This document shows positions 1 through 8,418 of a stretch of 64,000 nt of DNA, piece after piece. The translations under genes and the position numbers were made by a program. The stretch is from Haloarcula limicola (GTDB taxonomy: Archaea > Halobacteriota > Halobacteria > Halobacteriales > Haloarculaceae), in contig NZ_WRXM01000001.1 of NCBI RefSeq assembly GCF_010119205.1, positions 1,736,001 to 1,800,000 on the forward strand. Direction: 5' to 3'. The notes beneath the pieces are model-generated. The model had not been told where the DNA came from. It saw only the letters and a program-made list of their open reading frames with translations, and ran no database searches. Within the stretch, counting starts at the first letter, position 1. The number at the start of each line of letters is the position of its first letter.

Positions 1-134
1 GCGACGGGTGGTTCCTGCTGCGAGCCAGCGGCACGCAACCGCTGATCCGCATCACCGCAGAGGCTCGCGAGGAAGAACGGGCGGACGAGGTGCTGGCCGC
101 GGCCCGCGAGATTCTGACCGACGCCCGCGAGTAG
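1..134 (+). CDS. Phosphohexomutase (phosphoglucomutase/phosphomannomutase/GlmM family), C-terminal end
   Basis: The gene is cut by the window start, and only the last 43 codons are present, in the frame beginning at base 3. They carry the C-terminal phosphate-binding loop of alpha-D-phosphohexomutases, seen as RASGTQPLIRI (family consensus R-x-SGTEP-x-R), followed by the usual short acidic helix. These enzymes move a phosphate between C1 and C6 of hexose or hexosamine phosphates in the cytoplasm. The loop has Gln where most members have Glu. Which sugar is used cannot be told from this domain alone. Confidence 0.85.
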   Translation, partial: DGWFLLRASGTQPLIRITAEAREEERADEVLAAAREILTDARE

Positions 135-241
135 CGGGCGCGAGTGTATCGCCGCGACTGTCGGCACTCACAGGCTGGCGAACGCCCCGCGCGAGCCACG
201 GTCGCGGGACGAGAGAATCGACGCTTCGACCCTGTTGATAG

Positions 242-400
242 CTATCCGCGTCGTGTCGACCGGGCCTCTCGGACGTCGGCCCCGTCCCGGATCTTGTCCT
301 CGCACTGCGGGCAGACCCGCGGTTTCTCGACCCCGTTCGGCGTAAAGACACGCGCGTAGTCAGCCGTTACAAAATTGCCGCAGTTCTGGCATTCCGGCAT
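242..400 (-). CDS. Small zinc-ribbon protein, DUF7563 type
   Basis: This 52-residue protein starts MPECQNCGNF and has two CxxC knuckles, C4/C7 and C30/C33 (PQCED), so a single structural zinc site is expected. It matches the haloarchaeal DUF7563 small proteins in length and in the run between the knuckles. The function of this family is unknown; short zinc proteins in haloarchaea often act as regulators or adaptors. It stands alone, convergent with the preceding phosphohexomutase. Its ATG is the only start that keeps the first Cys pair near the N-terminus. Confidence 0.8.
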   Translation of the reverse strand: MPECQNCGNFVTADYARVFTPNGVEKPRVCPQCEDKIRDGADVREARSTRRG

Positions 401-633
401 ACACCTGCACAGGACGCACTATATCGCCTTAATTGTTGGTGGTTTGGTAAGTGGTGGCACACCGGACACGTCGCGGCGCTTGGCCGCCCGGAACTCGCTC
501 GTGGCGGTGCCGTCCGCCGCGAATGTACCGGCGACGCTTAGAGGGAAGCGGTACCCGAGTGCCAGTGGGGAGCGAGGGCGTCTCCCCCGCCCTCTGCGAG
601 ACGCGAATTTCGTCGGTTACCCCGAACGGGACC

Positions 634-1689
634 TCACCGCTGTGAGTCCCGCAGGATCAGCGGTTCGATCGCCAGCGTTCGCTTCGCCACGGTGACGATT
701 CGCAACACGTAGGACGTGAACAGCAAGAACGGGACCAGCGTTATCGTGAACGCGGCACCGACGAGCACCGTTATGTGTGCGACCCCGAACGTGTTTCCGG
801 GAAGCGTCGCCCCGGTAACGGTGGTGAGCATGACGCCAGCGACGAGCAACGCCGGAATCGCCGCGTACAAGATCAACTGCGAGAGAGTGACCAGCGCCCA
901 CTCGAAGTACAGCGTCTTCACGTGCTCCCTGGCCGGGCCGAACAAGGAGAGCGCCGTCTTCAGCTCGGTGAGCAGCGTGTTTTCAGGCTCACCGAGGTCT
1001 TCGGCGTGGTCGTTCGCGATGCGTTCTACTTGGTAAATTTTCCAGCCGTAGTTGTAGTTGAGCGCCGCGAAGAGCACGTCGAAGGTCCCGAACTCGGCGC
1101 CGTCGAGTTGCTCGCGAACCGTCTCGGAGTTCCCGGTGAGGCTCTCGGTGAACTGCTCGACTTCCCACTGGAGCTGGTCGCTATCGATGTCGCTCAACCC
1201 GTCGTGAACCGCGTTCGCGCGCTGCTCCGCCACGTCGACGAGATTGCGGAGGAACGCCGACGGATCGGCCGGACTCGGGGAGCCGATGAGTTCCTCGGTG
1301 TAGTCCCGGAAGTCCATCGAGTTCTCCATGCGGCTGCGCTGCTCTCCCAGCGGGCCGTTTTCCTGAGAGAGCACTAACTGGCCGATCGTCACGACGAGGG
1401 TCGTCCCCGTGATTATCGCGCCGATCATCGTAGAGAACATCGTCTCGATAGTGTCTCCCGACCTGAGCTGTGGGAGGAGCGGTGGCGGCAGAAGCGTCAC
1501 GAGCGCCACGAAGAGGACGAAGACCGCGAGCGCTAGCACGGCGGTGACGTGCCACCGATTCGCGGCGAGCAACAGCCAGATCTTGACGCGGCTCTCCCCG
1601 GCGCGGTCGCGCATCGTGTTGGCCGTGCTGACGTCGACATCGGTATCGACGTTCGGGTTCGCCTCGCCGTCGATGGAATCGGGGCTCAC
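634..1689 (-). CDS. Uncharacterised four-helix membrane protein
   Basis: The protein has 351 residues. Two hydrophobic segments lie near residues 40-60 and 80-105, an acidic soluble part lies between about 110 and 245, and two more hydrophobic segments occur near 255-275 and 290-315. I do not recognise a named family. A GTG start at 1689 is chosen because it overlaps the stop of the preceding DUF4177-type gene (GTGA overlap), which indicates translational coupling in a two-gene operon. Upstream in-frame ATGs would run deep into that gene. The topology suggests an integral membrane protein with a cytoplasmic or external helical domain. No catalytic motif is evident. Confidence 0.65.
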   Translation of the reverse strand: MSPDSIDGEANPNVDTDVDVSTANTMRDRAGESRVKIWLLLAANRWHVTAVLALAVFVLFVALVTLLPPPLLPQLRSGDTIETMFSTMIGAIITGTTLVVTIGQLVLSQENGPLGEQRSRMENSMDFRDYTEELIGSPSPADPSAFLRNLVDVAEQRANAVHDGLSDIDSDQLQWEVEQFTESLTGNSETVREQLDGAEFGTFDVLFAALNYNYGWKIYQVERIANDHAEDLGEPENTLLTELKTALSLFGPAREHVKTLYFEWALVTLSQLILYAAIPALLVAGVMLTTVTGATLPGNTFGVAHITVLVGAAFTITLVPFLLFTSYVLRIVTVAKRTLAIEPLILRDSQR

Positions 1690-1907
1690 GACGACTCGCT
1701 CTCGCTGTCGGCGGTCGACCGCGCGGGTCGCTCGAACACGATGAACTTGGTACCGCCGCCGGTGTAATCGATCGTCTCGACGAGTCGCCATCCCTCCGCG
1801 GCGAGCTCGTTCAGCTCCGACTTCGGGTCCTCGGACTCTTTCTTCGTCTCTCCGCGGGGAACTCTGAGCGTCTCGTACTCCCAGCGCTCGCTTTTCGGCT
1901 GACTCAT
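1686..1907 (-). CDS. DUF4177-like small protein
   Basis: This 73-residue protein contains the pattern WEYETLRVP...LNELAAEGWRLVETIDY...KFIVFERP, which is typical of DUF4177 (a small beta-alpha-beta fold around a conserved GW). The biochemical role of DUF4177 is not known. It is the first gene of a pair, and its stop overlaps the start of the downstream membrane-protein gene, so the two products probably act together. The Ser/Glu-rich tail after residue 60 is low complexity. Confidence 0.7.
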   Translation of the reverse strand: MSQPKSERWEYETLRVPRGETKKESEDPKSELNELAAEGWRLVETIDYTGGGTKFIVFERPARSTADSESESS

Positions 1908-2010
1908 CAGTGAAACGTTGCCGTCGGAGTCGGATAACGGTGGTCGATTTAGACGAGAACGTACCGCTCGGTCATCCGAGACGCAGGTCAGACGACGGTC
2001 GCTCGTTCGG

Positions 2011-2589
2011 TCAGAACTCGCTCGTGACGGTGCCGTCCTCGGCGAGTTCGATGACGCCGTCGAAGCGCTCGCGGAACGCCGCCACCGTCTCGTCGTCGTG
2101 CACCTCGTCGGCGAGGTGGAACAGGCCGACGGCGTCGTACTCCTCCAGCAGTTCGAGGATGTCGGCGACGGCCTCCAAGGCGCGTTCCTCGTCGGCGTAG
2201 TAGATGAGCTCCGTGACCGAGTCGAAGCTCACGCGCAGCTTGCCGTCGTGCTCTTTCAGAAACGCCTCCGTCTCCTCGACGATTCCCTCCAGGTCGTCCG
2301 GCGCGGAGGCGTAGCGGACGTTCTCGGACTGGCGGCGGGTGTATCCCCGCTCGACCGAGAGCGTATCGAGGATGCTCGCGCTCTCCTCGTCGACCTCGTA
2401 GTACTCTAGCTTCTGCTTGACTTCGCGGGCGGTGGTTCGAGTCGAGATGACCAGCATCGCGTCGGTGTCCGTCGCGAGGAACTCCGTGTCGATCCGGTCC
2501 GTCTCGCCCGTACTCGGGTGCAAGAGGAGGATGCCGGTCCCGCCCTCGACGCTGTCTGGCGTGTTGTCGATAGCCAGCGTATACTCCAT
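2011..2589 (-). CDS. RecA/KaiC-fold-like signalling protein (HTR-like, DUF7504-type)
   Basis: The 192-residue protein starts MEYTLAIDNTPDSVEGGTG. Its order of strands and helices resembles the degenerate RecA-superfamily (KaiC/DUF835-like) proteins often annotated in haloarchaea as HTR-like. No intact Walker A loop is visible: the GGTGILLLH region lacks the GK(S/T). ATP binding is therefore doubtful, and a regulatory or protein-interaction role is more likely. It is monocistronic, with about 170 bp separating it from the inverted-repeat element on its upstream side. Confidence 0.55.
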   Translation of the reverse strand: MEYTLAIDNTPDSVEGGTGILLLHPSTGETDRIDTEFLATDTDAMLVISTRTTAREVKQKLEYYEVDEESASILDTLSVERGYTRRQSENVRYASAPDDLEGIVEETEAFLKEHDGKLRVSFDSVTELIYYADEERALEAVADILELLEEYDAVGLFHLADEVHDDETVAAFRERFDGVIELAEDGTVTSEF

Positions 2590-3126
2590 ATGACCGGGAA
2601 AGCGGGGGGACGCGCATTAAGTCTGCGGGTCTCGCTAGCTATCGGTGGTGCTGGGAGTGGTCTCTGAGTCGGAACTGGCAGTTAGAACGGGCGAGACTGA
2701 CAGAAATCCCCGCTAGCAATGGTCGATGATCGTGAGGTGATCGAGAGCAAAGAAACTGACAACAGCCAGAAAGCCCCCGGTCGCTCGATTGCCGGGACTC
2801 GCTGTGGTCCTCGGCCTTCGGCCTGCGGTCCTTGCTTCGTCCGGGCTAATCGAGCGACCGGCCCCTTTCGGTCCCGCCTGATTGAATGTTCCACGAGGCG
2901 GGACCGAAAGGGGCGGCAGGCTACGCGAACCCCGACGTTCGCAAGATCGAAGCTCTTGCGCAGCCCATCAGAAATCTTCGATTTCTGAGGACGACGCAAG
3001 CACTGGACCGAGCGACTGGAAGGAGCGAGGGAAGCGCACAGCGAGTCGCGGGAGTGCAACTGGCCGGGGCTTTCTGGCTGTTCGCAACGCGACCGACGGT
3101 AGCGATTCACCGACCAAACACGATTC
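2590..3126. other. Intergenic region without a gene, occupied by an inverted-repeat element
   Basis: These 537 bases between two leftward genes hold no convincing coding sequence. The short open frames in either direction lack family features and run through palindromes. Positions 2761-3082 form the repeat element described separately. The flanks, 2590-2760 and 3083-3126, show nothing recognisable beyond a possible promoter for the gene ending at 2011. Confidence 0.7.
2761..3082. repeat. 322-bp composite palindromic element with terminal inverted repeats
   Basis: The outer ends are inverted copies: AACAGCCAGAAAGCCCC at 2761-2777 and its complement at about 3065-3082. Inside, 2769-2869 is a large hairpin whose arms read GAAAGCCCCCGGTCGCTCGATT and, on the other side, the complement of GAAAGGGGCCGGTCGCTCGATT split over 2848-2869. 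A perfect 19-bp stem follows (2861-2879 with 2896-2914), and a further perfect hairpin lies at 2968-2988. No transposase frame is present. The first hairpin shares its arm design with a second copy at 29184-29293, so this is a dispersed, non-coding repeat family. Confidence 0.75.
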
Positions 3127-3570
3127 CTAGAACACGCTGTCGGCGGTGGCGGCTCCGACGACGCTGAAGATGGCACCGACCGCGACGGCCTTCAGGGTCG
3201 TCACGGCGACGGCCATTCGCGTGGGGTTTTTCAGAATCTCGTTGTCGACGAGGAAGGCATCGGGGGCGGTGAAGACGAACGCCAGAACCACCACGGAGCC
3301 GAAGGAGACGAGCATCAGCGAGACGAAGCGGACGGGGATGCCGGCGACCTCCGCCTCGCGTTCGATCTCGCGGTCGGCGTCGGCCTTGTACAGCGCCCCG
3401 TAACCGATCGCGAAGACGATGGCGGCCACGAGCACGGCGTGGAACACCGTCATGTTCGCCGCCAGCACCCACACCTCCTCGGTGACGACGAACGGCCCGG
3501 CGAGCAGGAATCCCCCCACCACCTGCTGGGCGGTGTCGGCGAGTCGATAGCGGCGACGTCGACGGCGCAT
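3127..3570 (-). CDS. DUF2391-family membrane protein
   Basis: The 147-residue protein starts with MRRRRRRYRLADTAQQ, and its arginine-rich head should stay in the cytoplasm. Four hydrophobic segments follow, near residues 18-38, 40-60, 82-103 and 117-140. This layout and the VGGFLLAGPFVVTEEVW stretch match DUF2391 membrane proteins of haloarchaea. Their function is not established. The ATG at 3570 places the basic cluster next to the first helix, as expected. It is divergent from the methyltransferase at 3665, with 94 bp between them. Confidence 0.75.
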   Translation of the reverse strand: MRRRRRRYRLADTAQQVVGGFLLAGPFVVTEEVWVLAANMTVFHAVLVAAIVFAIGYGALYKADADREIEREAEVAGIPVRFVSLMLVSFGSVVVLAFVFTAPDAFLVDNEILKNPTRMAVAVTTLKAVAVGAIFSVVGAATADSVF

Positions 3571-3664
3571 ATCAGTTCGTGGCCATCCGGCGGTAAAACG
3601 TTCTCGGACTGTCGGGAAAGCGCGAGTCGAAGGGCGTTTTGCCCCGGCCACCCCATCCGAAACC

Positions 3665-4348
3665 ATGAGCGTCAGCGACGAGTTCGACGACTGGGCGGCG
3701 CGGGGGAAAGACCGGGGGATGGAGGACCGACACTGGCACACCGCGAAGCACGTCCTCGCGCGGATGCCCGTCGAGGCCGGCGACACCGTCCTCGATCTGG
3801 GCTGTGGCAGCGGCTACGCTGGCCGCGCGCTGAAGGAGACGAAAGACGCCGGCCGAGCCTACGGCATCGACGCCTCGCCGTCGATGGCCGCGAACGCCCG
3901 GTCGTACACCGACGACCCGGACGTGGGCTACCTCGTCGGCGACTTCGAGCGCCTCCCCTTCGAGTCCGACAGCGTGGACCACTGCTTCTCGATGGAGGCG
4001 TTCTACTACGCGAGCGACCCCGACGAGGTCTTAGCGGAGGTGGCGCGAGTCCTTCGGCCCGGTGGCACCTTCCACTGCGCGGTGAACTACTACGAGGGGA
4101 ACGTCCACTCGCACGGCTGGGACGACCTCGTGGACGTACCGATGACCCGCTGGAGCGCCGCCGAGTACCGAGAGGCCTTCCGCGAGGCGGGGCTCTCGGT
4201 TGCGGTACAAGACAACGTCCCCGACCGCGAGATCGAGATCCCGCCCGAGAGCGATTTCCCGACCGACGAGTGGGAGACCCGCGAGGCGATGGTCGAGCGC
4301 TACCGGGAGTTCGGGACGCTCGTCACCGTCGGCGTCGCTCCCGAATAG
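3665..4348 (+). CDS. Class I SAM-dependent methyltransferase
   Basis: This 227-residue cytoplasmic enzyme has a Rossmann-type methyltransferase core. Motif I is VLDLGCGSGYAG (residues 42-53), the acidic end of strand 2 is GIDASPSM near residue 72, and the motif after strand 4 is DHCFSMEAFYYASDPD, with the LRPGG turn near residue 131. These features place it with the UbiE/Methyltransf_11 group. The acceptor cannot be deduced. It is followed after 81 bp by the AI-2E family gene on the same strand. Confidence 0.88.
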   Translation: MSVSDEFDDWAARGKDRGMEDRHWHTAKHVLARMPVEAGDTVLDLGCGSGYAGRALKETKDAGRAYGIDASPSMAANARSYTDDPDVGYLVGDFERLPFESDSVDHCFSMEAFYYASDPDEVLAEVARVLRPGGTFHCAVNYYEGNVHSHGWDDLVDVPMTRWSAAEYREAFREAGLSVAVQDNVPDREIEIPPESDFPTDEWETREAMVERYREFGTLVTVGVAPE

Positions 4349-4429
4349 CCGGTCCCGACCGCCCACCGCCTCGGACACGGGAGGCGTGCTCGCAGGAACG
4401 CTTTAGTCACCCGCTCGGAAAGGTAGGGC

Positions 4430-5434
4430 GTGGTTACGCAGCAGCGACGGTACGTGCTCGCGGGCTTGCTCGTCGGACTGGGACTGCTGACGACGGTCCT
4501 CCTGTCGACCGTGTTGGCGACCGTCTTCTTCGCGATAACCGTCGCTTACGTCCTCTTTCCGCTCTCGGAGTGGTTCGCCGGTCACGGGCTCTCCGAGCGG
4601 CTCGCGGCGGCGGTGACGACCGTCGTCGCCTTCGTCGGCGGGTCGCTCGTCCTCCTCCCGCCGGTCGCCGTGCTGTACTTCCGCCGCCGCGATCTCCTCG
4701 GATTTCTCCGACAGATCCCCGACTCGGTGACGCTCGCCTTCGGCGAGATGCGTTACACCGTCGACATCGGGGTGGTGCTGACGGACGCCGTCGGTTTCCT
4801 CGGGAGTTTCGCGGTCAGTCTGGCCAGCGCGGCCCCGATCCTCGCGCTGAAGGTCGTGCTGTTCACGATCCTCGTCTACGCGATGCTGTGGCAGCCGAGC
4901 GCCCCCGGTCACGTCGTGTACCGGACGGTTCCGAAACCGTATCACGACGTCGTCACTCGGTTCCACGAACGCCTGCGCGGAACGCTGTACGCCCTCTACG
5001 TCCTGCAGGCGGCGACGGCCTTCGGGACGTTCGTGATGGCGTGGGTCGTCTTCGCGCTGCTGGGCTATCGGAGCGCGTTCTCGCTCGCTGTCGTCGCCGG
5101 CATCCTCCAGTTCGTCCCCGTCGTCGGGCCGAGCGTGGTGGTCGTCGCCATCGCCGCCGCCGACGCGGTCATGGGCGACTTCGTCGGCGCGGTGCTGGTG
5201 ACCGTGCTGGGACTCGTTCTCGTCGGCTTCCTCCCCGACGCGGTCATCCGGCCGCGACTCGCCCGCTACACGACCGGAATGCCGGCCAGTCTCTACTTCG
5301 TCGGTTTCACCGGCGGCGTGCTGTCGCTCGGGCTGGTCGGGTTCATCGCGGGGCCGGTCGTCGTCGCGCTCCTGGTCGAGGCGGCGAACCTACTGGCCGA
5401 GGAGCGCGGGCCGGAACAGCAGCAGTTGTCGTAA
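4430..5434 (+). CDS. AI-2E family transporter
   Basis: This 334-residue polytopic membrane protein has about eight hydrophobic helices with a more polar stretch near residues 140-190. The carboxy-terminal half contains FVPVVGPSVVVV and the downstream GFLPDAVIRPRL...GMPASLYFVGF pattern typical of the AI-2E/PerM/TerC-like exporter family. Members export quorum-type signals or Na+/H+ in bacteria; the substrate in archaea is unknown. A GTG start at 4430 is used, because no ATG lies between the preceding stop and the first helix. It ends 30 bp from the convergent rhodanese gene. Confidence 0.85.
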   Translation: MVTQQRRYVLAGLLVGLGLLTTVLLSTVLATVFFAITVAYVLFPLSEWFAGHGLSERLAAAVTTVVAFVGGSLVLLPPVAVLYFRRRDLLGFLRQIPDSVTLAFGEMRYTVDIGVVLTDAVGFLGSFAVSLASAAPILALKVVLFTILVYAMLWQPSAPGHVVYRTVPKPYHDVVTRFHERLRGTLYALYVLQAATAFGTFVMAWVVFALLGYRSAFSLAVVAGILQFVPVVGPSVVVVAIAAADAVMGDFVGAVLVTVLGLVLVGFLPDAVIRPRLARYTTGMPASLYFVGFTGGVLSLGLVGFIAGPVVVALLVEAANLLAEERGPEQQQLS

Positions 5435-5464
5435 ACGGGGGACCGAAAGTCGGACGACCTCGTT

Positions 5465-6250
5465 TCACTCACTCTCGTCGGTTTCCAGCGGCCGGTTCTC
5501 CTCCTCCCACTCGGTGAGGCTGCCCTCGTAGAAATCGACGTCCTCGAAGCCCAGATGCCGGAGGACGACGTAGGTGTGGCTGATGCGCCGGGCCGTGTTG
5601 CAGTAGAGGACGATCCGCTTCTCGGGGACGATGCCCGCCGATTCGAGGACGGCCAGCGCGTCCTCGCGCGGGAGGATGCCGCGGGTCTCGTCGTCGACGA
5701 GGTCGCGCCAGTCCAGCAGCACCGCGCCGGGGATGTGACCCGCGGCGTACTCCTCGTCCTCGCGGGTGTCGACGAGGACGGCGTCGGGGTCGTCCGCGGC
5801 GTCGGCCACCGTCTCGGCGTCCACGAGCGGCGTCGTCTCCGGCGGCGAGACGCCGTACTCCGTCGGCTCGACGTCGGGGGCCTCGCTCTCCGTCTCGCGT
5901 TCGAGCTGCCAGCTGGAGAAGTCGCCGTCGAGTAAGTGGAGTCGTTCGGGGTCGTGACCGAGCAGCTCGGCGGTGACGAGAAACCGCGCCGCGAAGACGC
6001 CGTGGTGGTCGTCGTAGGCCAGTATCTCGCTGTCGGCGTCGATGCCCGCCTCCGAGAGCAGGGCGGCCCACTCGTCGTCGCTCGGCAGCATCCCCTCGCC
6101 GCCGGAGCCGGTCCGGAACTCGTCGAAGGGGACGTTCACGGCCCCCGGCAGGTGACCGAGGCCGTCGTATTCCCAGCCGTCCCGAACGTCGACGATGCGC
6201 AGGTCCGCGCCCTGGTCGGCGACCCACGACGCGGAGACGATGTCTGTCAT
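5465..6250 (-). CDS. Tandem-rhodanese sulfurtransferase
   Basis: The 261-residue protein has two rhodanese domains (about 1-115 and 140-255). The active loop of the second domain is YCNTARR with catalytic Cys217. The first domain has Asp80 in the equivalent place and should be inactive, as is usual in thiosulfate sulfurtransferases. The reaction passes a sulfane sulfur from thiosulfate or a persulfide to a thiol acceptor. It is divergent from a second two-domain rhodanese at 6517, which resembles the paired TssA/TssB arrangement known in haloarchaea. Confidence 0.88.
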   Translation of the reverse strand: MTDIVSASWVADQGADLRIVDVRDGWEYDGLGHLPGAVNVPFDEFRTGSGGEGMLPSDDEWAALLSEAGIDADSEILAYDDHHGVFAARFLVTAELLGHDPERLHLLDGDFSSWQLERETESEAPDVEPTEYGVSPPETTPLVDAETVADAADDPDAVLVDTREDEEYAAGHIPGAVLLDWRDLVDDETRGILPREDALAVLESAGIVPEKRIVLYCNTARRISHTYVVLRHLGFEDVDFYEGSLTEWEEENRPLETDESE

Positions 6251-6516
6251 CGCCCGTCCGTTCCCGCTCCGCCCGCTTGAAGACTCTCATCGGGACCGGT
6301 CGAAGGTGCTGGCAACTGTTGCCGCCTGTGTCGAGACTCGGTTGCCGAAATCGGCGAAACGGCTACTTCGTCCCTCGTTCCGTGCCGCTCGGCGGCGCTG
6401 GTCCCTGGCGTGCGTTCGCGCGATAGAGGCAACATATGCCGTCAGGGGGGAGGAGTGGTCGTACATGCCGACACTCGTGGTAATATATGGGTGGTGGACC
6501 AACGGTTCAACGCACT

Positions 6517-7371
6517 ATGAGTGAATACGCCAACGACGTGCTCGTCACGGCCGACTGGGTCAGCGAGCGCTTAGACGAGTTCCAGAGCGACGACTCTGAC
6601 CTCCGTCTCGCGGAGGTCGACGTCGACACGGAGCTCTACGACGAGAGTCATATCCCCGGAGCAATCGGCTTCAACTGGGAGACAGACCTCCAGGACCAGA
6701 CCACGCGGGACATCCTCTCGAAGGAGGACTTCGAGGACCTGCTCGGCTCCAACGGCATCAGCGAGGACTCCACCGTCGTACTGTACGGCGACAACTCCAA
6801 CTGGTTCGCCGCCTACACCTACTGGCAGTTCAAGTACTACGGCCACGACGACGTCAAGCTCCTCGACGGCGGCCGCGAATACTGGGTCGAGAACGACTAC
6901 GAACTCACCGACGAGGTCCCCGAGTTCTCGGAAGTCGACTACGACGCCTCCGGCCCGCGCGAGTCCATCCGCGCGTACCGCGACGACGTCGAGCACGCCA
7001 TCGAGCGCGACGTCCCGCTCGTCGACGTCCGCTCGCCCGAGGAATACTCCGGCGAGATCCTCGCGCCCCCCGGACTGCAGGAGACCGCCCAGCGCGGCGG
7101 CCACATCCCCGGTGCCGAGAACATCTCGTGGGCGGCCGTGACCAACGACGACGGCACGTTCAAGAGCTACGACGAACTCGAAGAGCTCTACGCCGAACAC
7201 GGCATCGACGGCGACTCGACGACGGTGGCTTACTGCCGCATCGGCGAGCGCTCCTCCGTCGCGTGGTTCGCGCTCCACGAACTGCTCGGCTACGACGACA
7301 CCATCAACTACGATGGCTCGTGGACCGAGTGGGGCAACCTCGTCGGCGCGCCGATCGAGAAAGGCAACTAA
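6517..7371 (+). CDS. tssA: Thiosulfate sulfurtransferase, TssA type
   Basis: The 284-residue protein has two rhodanese domains. The second domain carries the catalytic loop YCRIGERSS with Cys240. In the first, the corresponding loop is LYGDNSNW, with Asp in place of Cys. The length and the RIGERSS loop are those of archaeal/actinobacterial thiosulfate sulfurtransferases (TssA). The ATG at 6517 is preferred to an upstream frame extension because the family starts at this point and a TATA-like TAATATAT lies about 30 bp upstream (6481-6488), fitting a leaderless transcript. Confidence 0.88.
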   Translation: MSEYANDVLVTADWVSERLDEFQSDDSDLRLAEVDVDTELYDESHIPGAIGFNWETDLQDQTTRDILSKEDFEDLLGSNGISEDSTVVLYGDNSNWFAAYTYWQFKYYGHDDVKLLDGGREYWVENDYELTDEVPEFSEVDYDASGPRESIRAYRDDVEHAIERDVPLVDVRSPEEYSGEILAPPGLQETAQRGGHIPGAENISWAAVTNDDGTFKSYDELEELYAEHGIDGDSTTVAYCRIGERSSVAWFALHELLGYDDTINYDGSWTEWGNLVGAPIEKGN

Positions 7372-7516
7372 GCCACGACTTCGACCATTTTTCTGCGAGT
7401 CGATAATCGATCAACCGCCGTACGGCCGGTGTCGGGCCGTCCGCTATCTGCTACCCTCGGTATCGGAGAGTGACGCCACCGGCCGAAAAAATATCGATCG
7501 TGAAGGTCCCGACCGC

Positions 7517-7786
7517 TCAGAGCGACACGGAAGTTCGGTTCCAACCGGGGTCGTTCCCGGTGCGGTCGAGGAGATCGGCCCGACACGCCGGACAGTAGTC
7601 CGGAGTGGTCGATTCGCTCCGAGGGACGTACACCGCGCCGCCGCACTCCACGCACGCGTCTGCAACGATAGTCGTGCAGTCCGCACAGACGTTGAAGTCG
7701 TCGACTGTGAGGTCGCGCAGGGGTTCGAGTTGTTTCTGCAGGTGGTACTCGTCGATGACCGACTGGCAGTTGTGGCACGGTTTCAT
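7517..7786 (-). CDS. Zinc-ribbon protein, DUF7571-like
   Basis: This 89-residue protein has four CxxC pairs: CHNC near the start, CADC at about residue 34, CVEC at about 45 and CPAC at about 65. Two zinc ribbons are therefore likely. It resembles the haloarchaeal DUF7571 proteins, whose role is unknown. A TATA-like CTATAAATAG at 7815-7824 sits about 30 bp upstream of the ATG on the other side of a short leader. Standing alone, it is one of eight small zinc proteins in this window. Confidence 0.75.
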   Translation of the reverse strand: MKPCHNCQSVIDEYHLQKQLEPLRDLTVDDFNVCADCTTIVADACVECGGAVYVPRSESTTPDYCPACRADLLDRTGNDPGWNRTSVSL

Positions 7787-7950
7787 GGCGGTGCACGTTG
7801 CACCATGTTAGCACACTATAAATAGCTACGTCCCGGAGTGGACGGATTTCAGACGGTACTGGAAGTAGCCGCCGGTCGAAGCCGGTGTCGGCTTACCGGG
7901 CAGGAACACGGCGGCCATACGTTCAAGACTACAGCGCCCTTTCGAGTACT

Positions 7951-8235
7951 GTGGACCGACAGGAACTCGAAGCGGCGCTCCGCGAGCAGTTCGGCGACGA
8001 GGACGACCTCGCCGCCGTCGTCGCGCGGCAGGCACGGGACCTCGCGGACGCTCGGCAGTTCGAGGCCGACTTCGACGACGAGCTGACCGTCGAGACGGTC
8101 GTCCGGAACTTGCGGGACGCTCCCGAGGACTACTCGCTCGTCGAGCGGTGGAACTGGTGGCTGGGCGCGCTCGACCTCTCTCACGGCGGCTACGCTCGCT
8201 TCAGCGTCCGCCCGGACGTCGATACGCGCTCGTAA
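7951..8235 (+). CDS. Small acidic protein of unknown function
   Basis: The 94-residue protein starts with VDRQELEAALREQFG from a GTG. It is mostly helical and acidic, and contains a tryptophan-rich stretch WNWWLGALDL near residue 68. I do not recognise a family. The GTG is chosen over upstream starts because the preceding residues look non-coding and the acidic composition typical of haloarchaeal proteins begins here. It ends 63 bp from the convergent C2H2 finger gene. Confidence 0.6.
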   Translation: MDRQELEAALREQFGDEDDLAAVVARQARDLADARQFEADFDDELTVETVVRNLRDAPEDYSLVERWNWWLGALDLSHGGYARFSVRPDVDTRS

Positions 8236-8298
8236 CTCTCCGAACCGAGAAACGTTTCGAACCGGTCGACGGTTCGAGCGGGGACCGCACTGCCAGCG

Positions 8299-8418
8299 TT
8301 AGAATACGTCGAAGCCGTGTGCCTCTCGTGCGTGGTCGAGGAGGTCGTCCGTGGTGTCGAACTCCTCGCCGCAACTGCACGTGTGGTACGTTGTCGGGGG
8401 TTGCTGGCTTGTCGCCAT
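8299..8418 (-). CDS. Very small C2H2-type zinc finger protein
   Basis: A 39-residue protein can be read from the ATG at 8418. Its centre has the ligand pattern YHTCSCGEEFD...LLDHAREAH, meaning two cysteines one residue apart, then two histidines four residues apart, with the usual aromatic and leucine core positions. This is a single C2H2-like finger with a CxC knuckle. Such one-finger proteins are common in haloarchaea, where some regulate biofilm, swarming or lipid synthesis. The AT-rich stretch on its upstream side (8430-8470) may hold its promoter. Confidence 0.75.
   Translation of the reverse strand: MATSQQPPTTYHTCSCGEEFDTTDDLLDHAREAHGFDVF

Noticed and set aside
2682-3176. Open frames of 80-160 codons inside the inverted-repeat element
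   Set aside because: They run through palindromes, differ on each strand and lack the acidic composition of haloarchaeal proteins.
3439-5517. 692-codon plus-strand frame across the methyltransferase and AI-2E genes
   Set aside because: It is a different frame of two genes with strong motifs; its Arg/Pro-rich translation is a GC-bias artefact.
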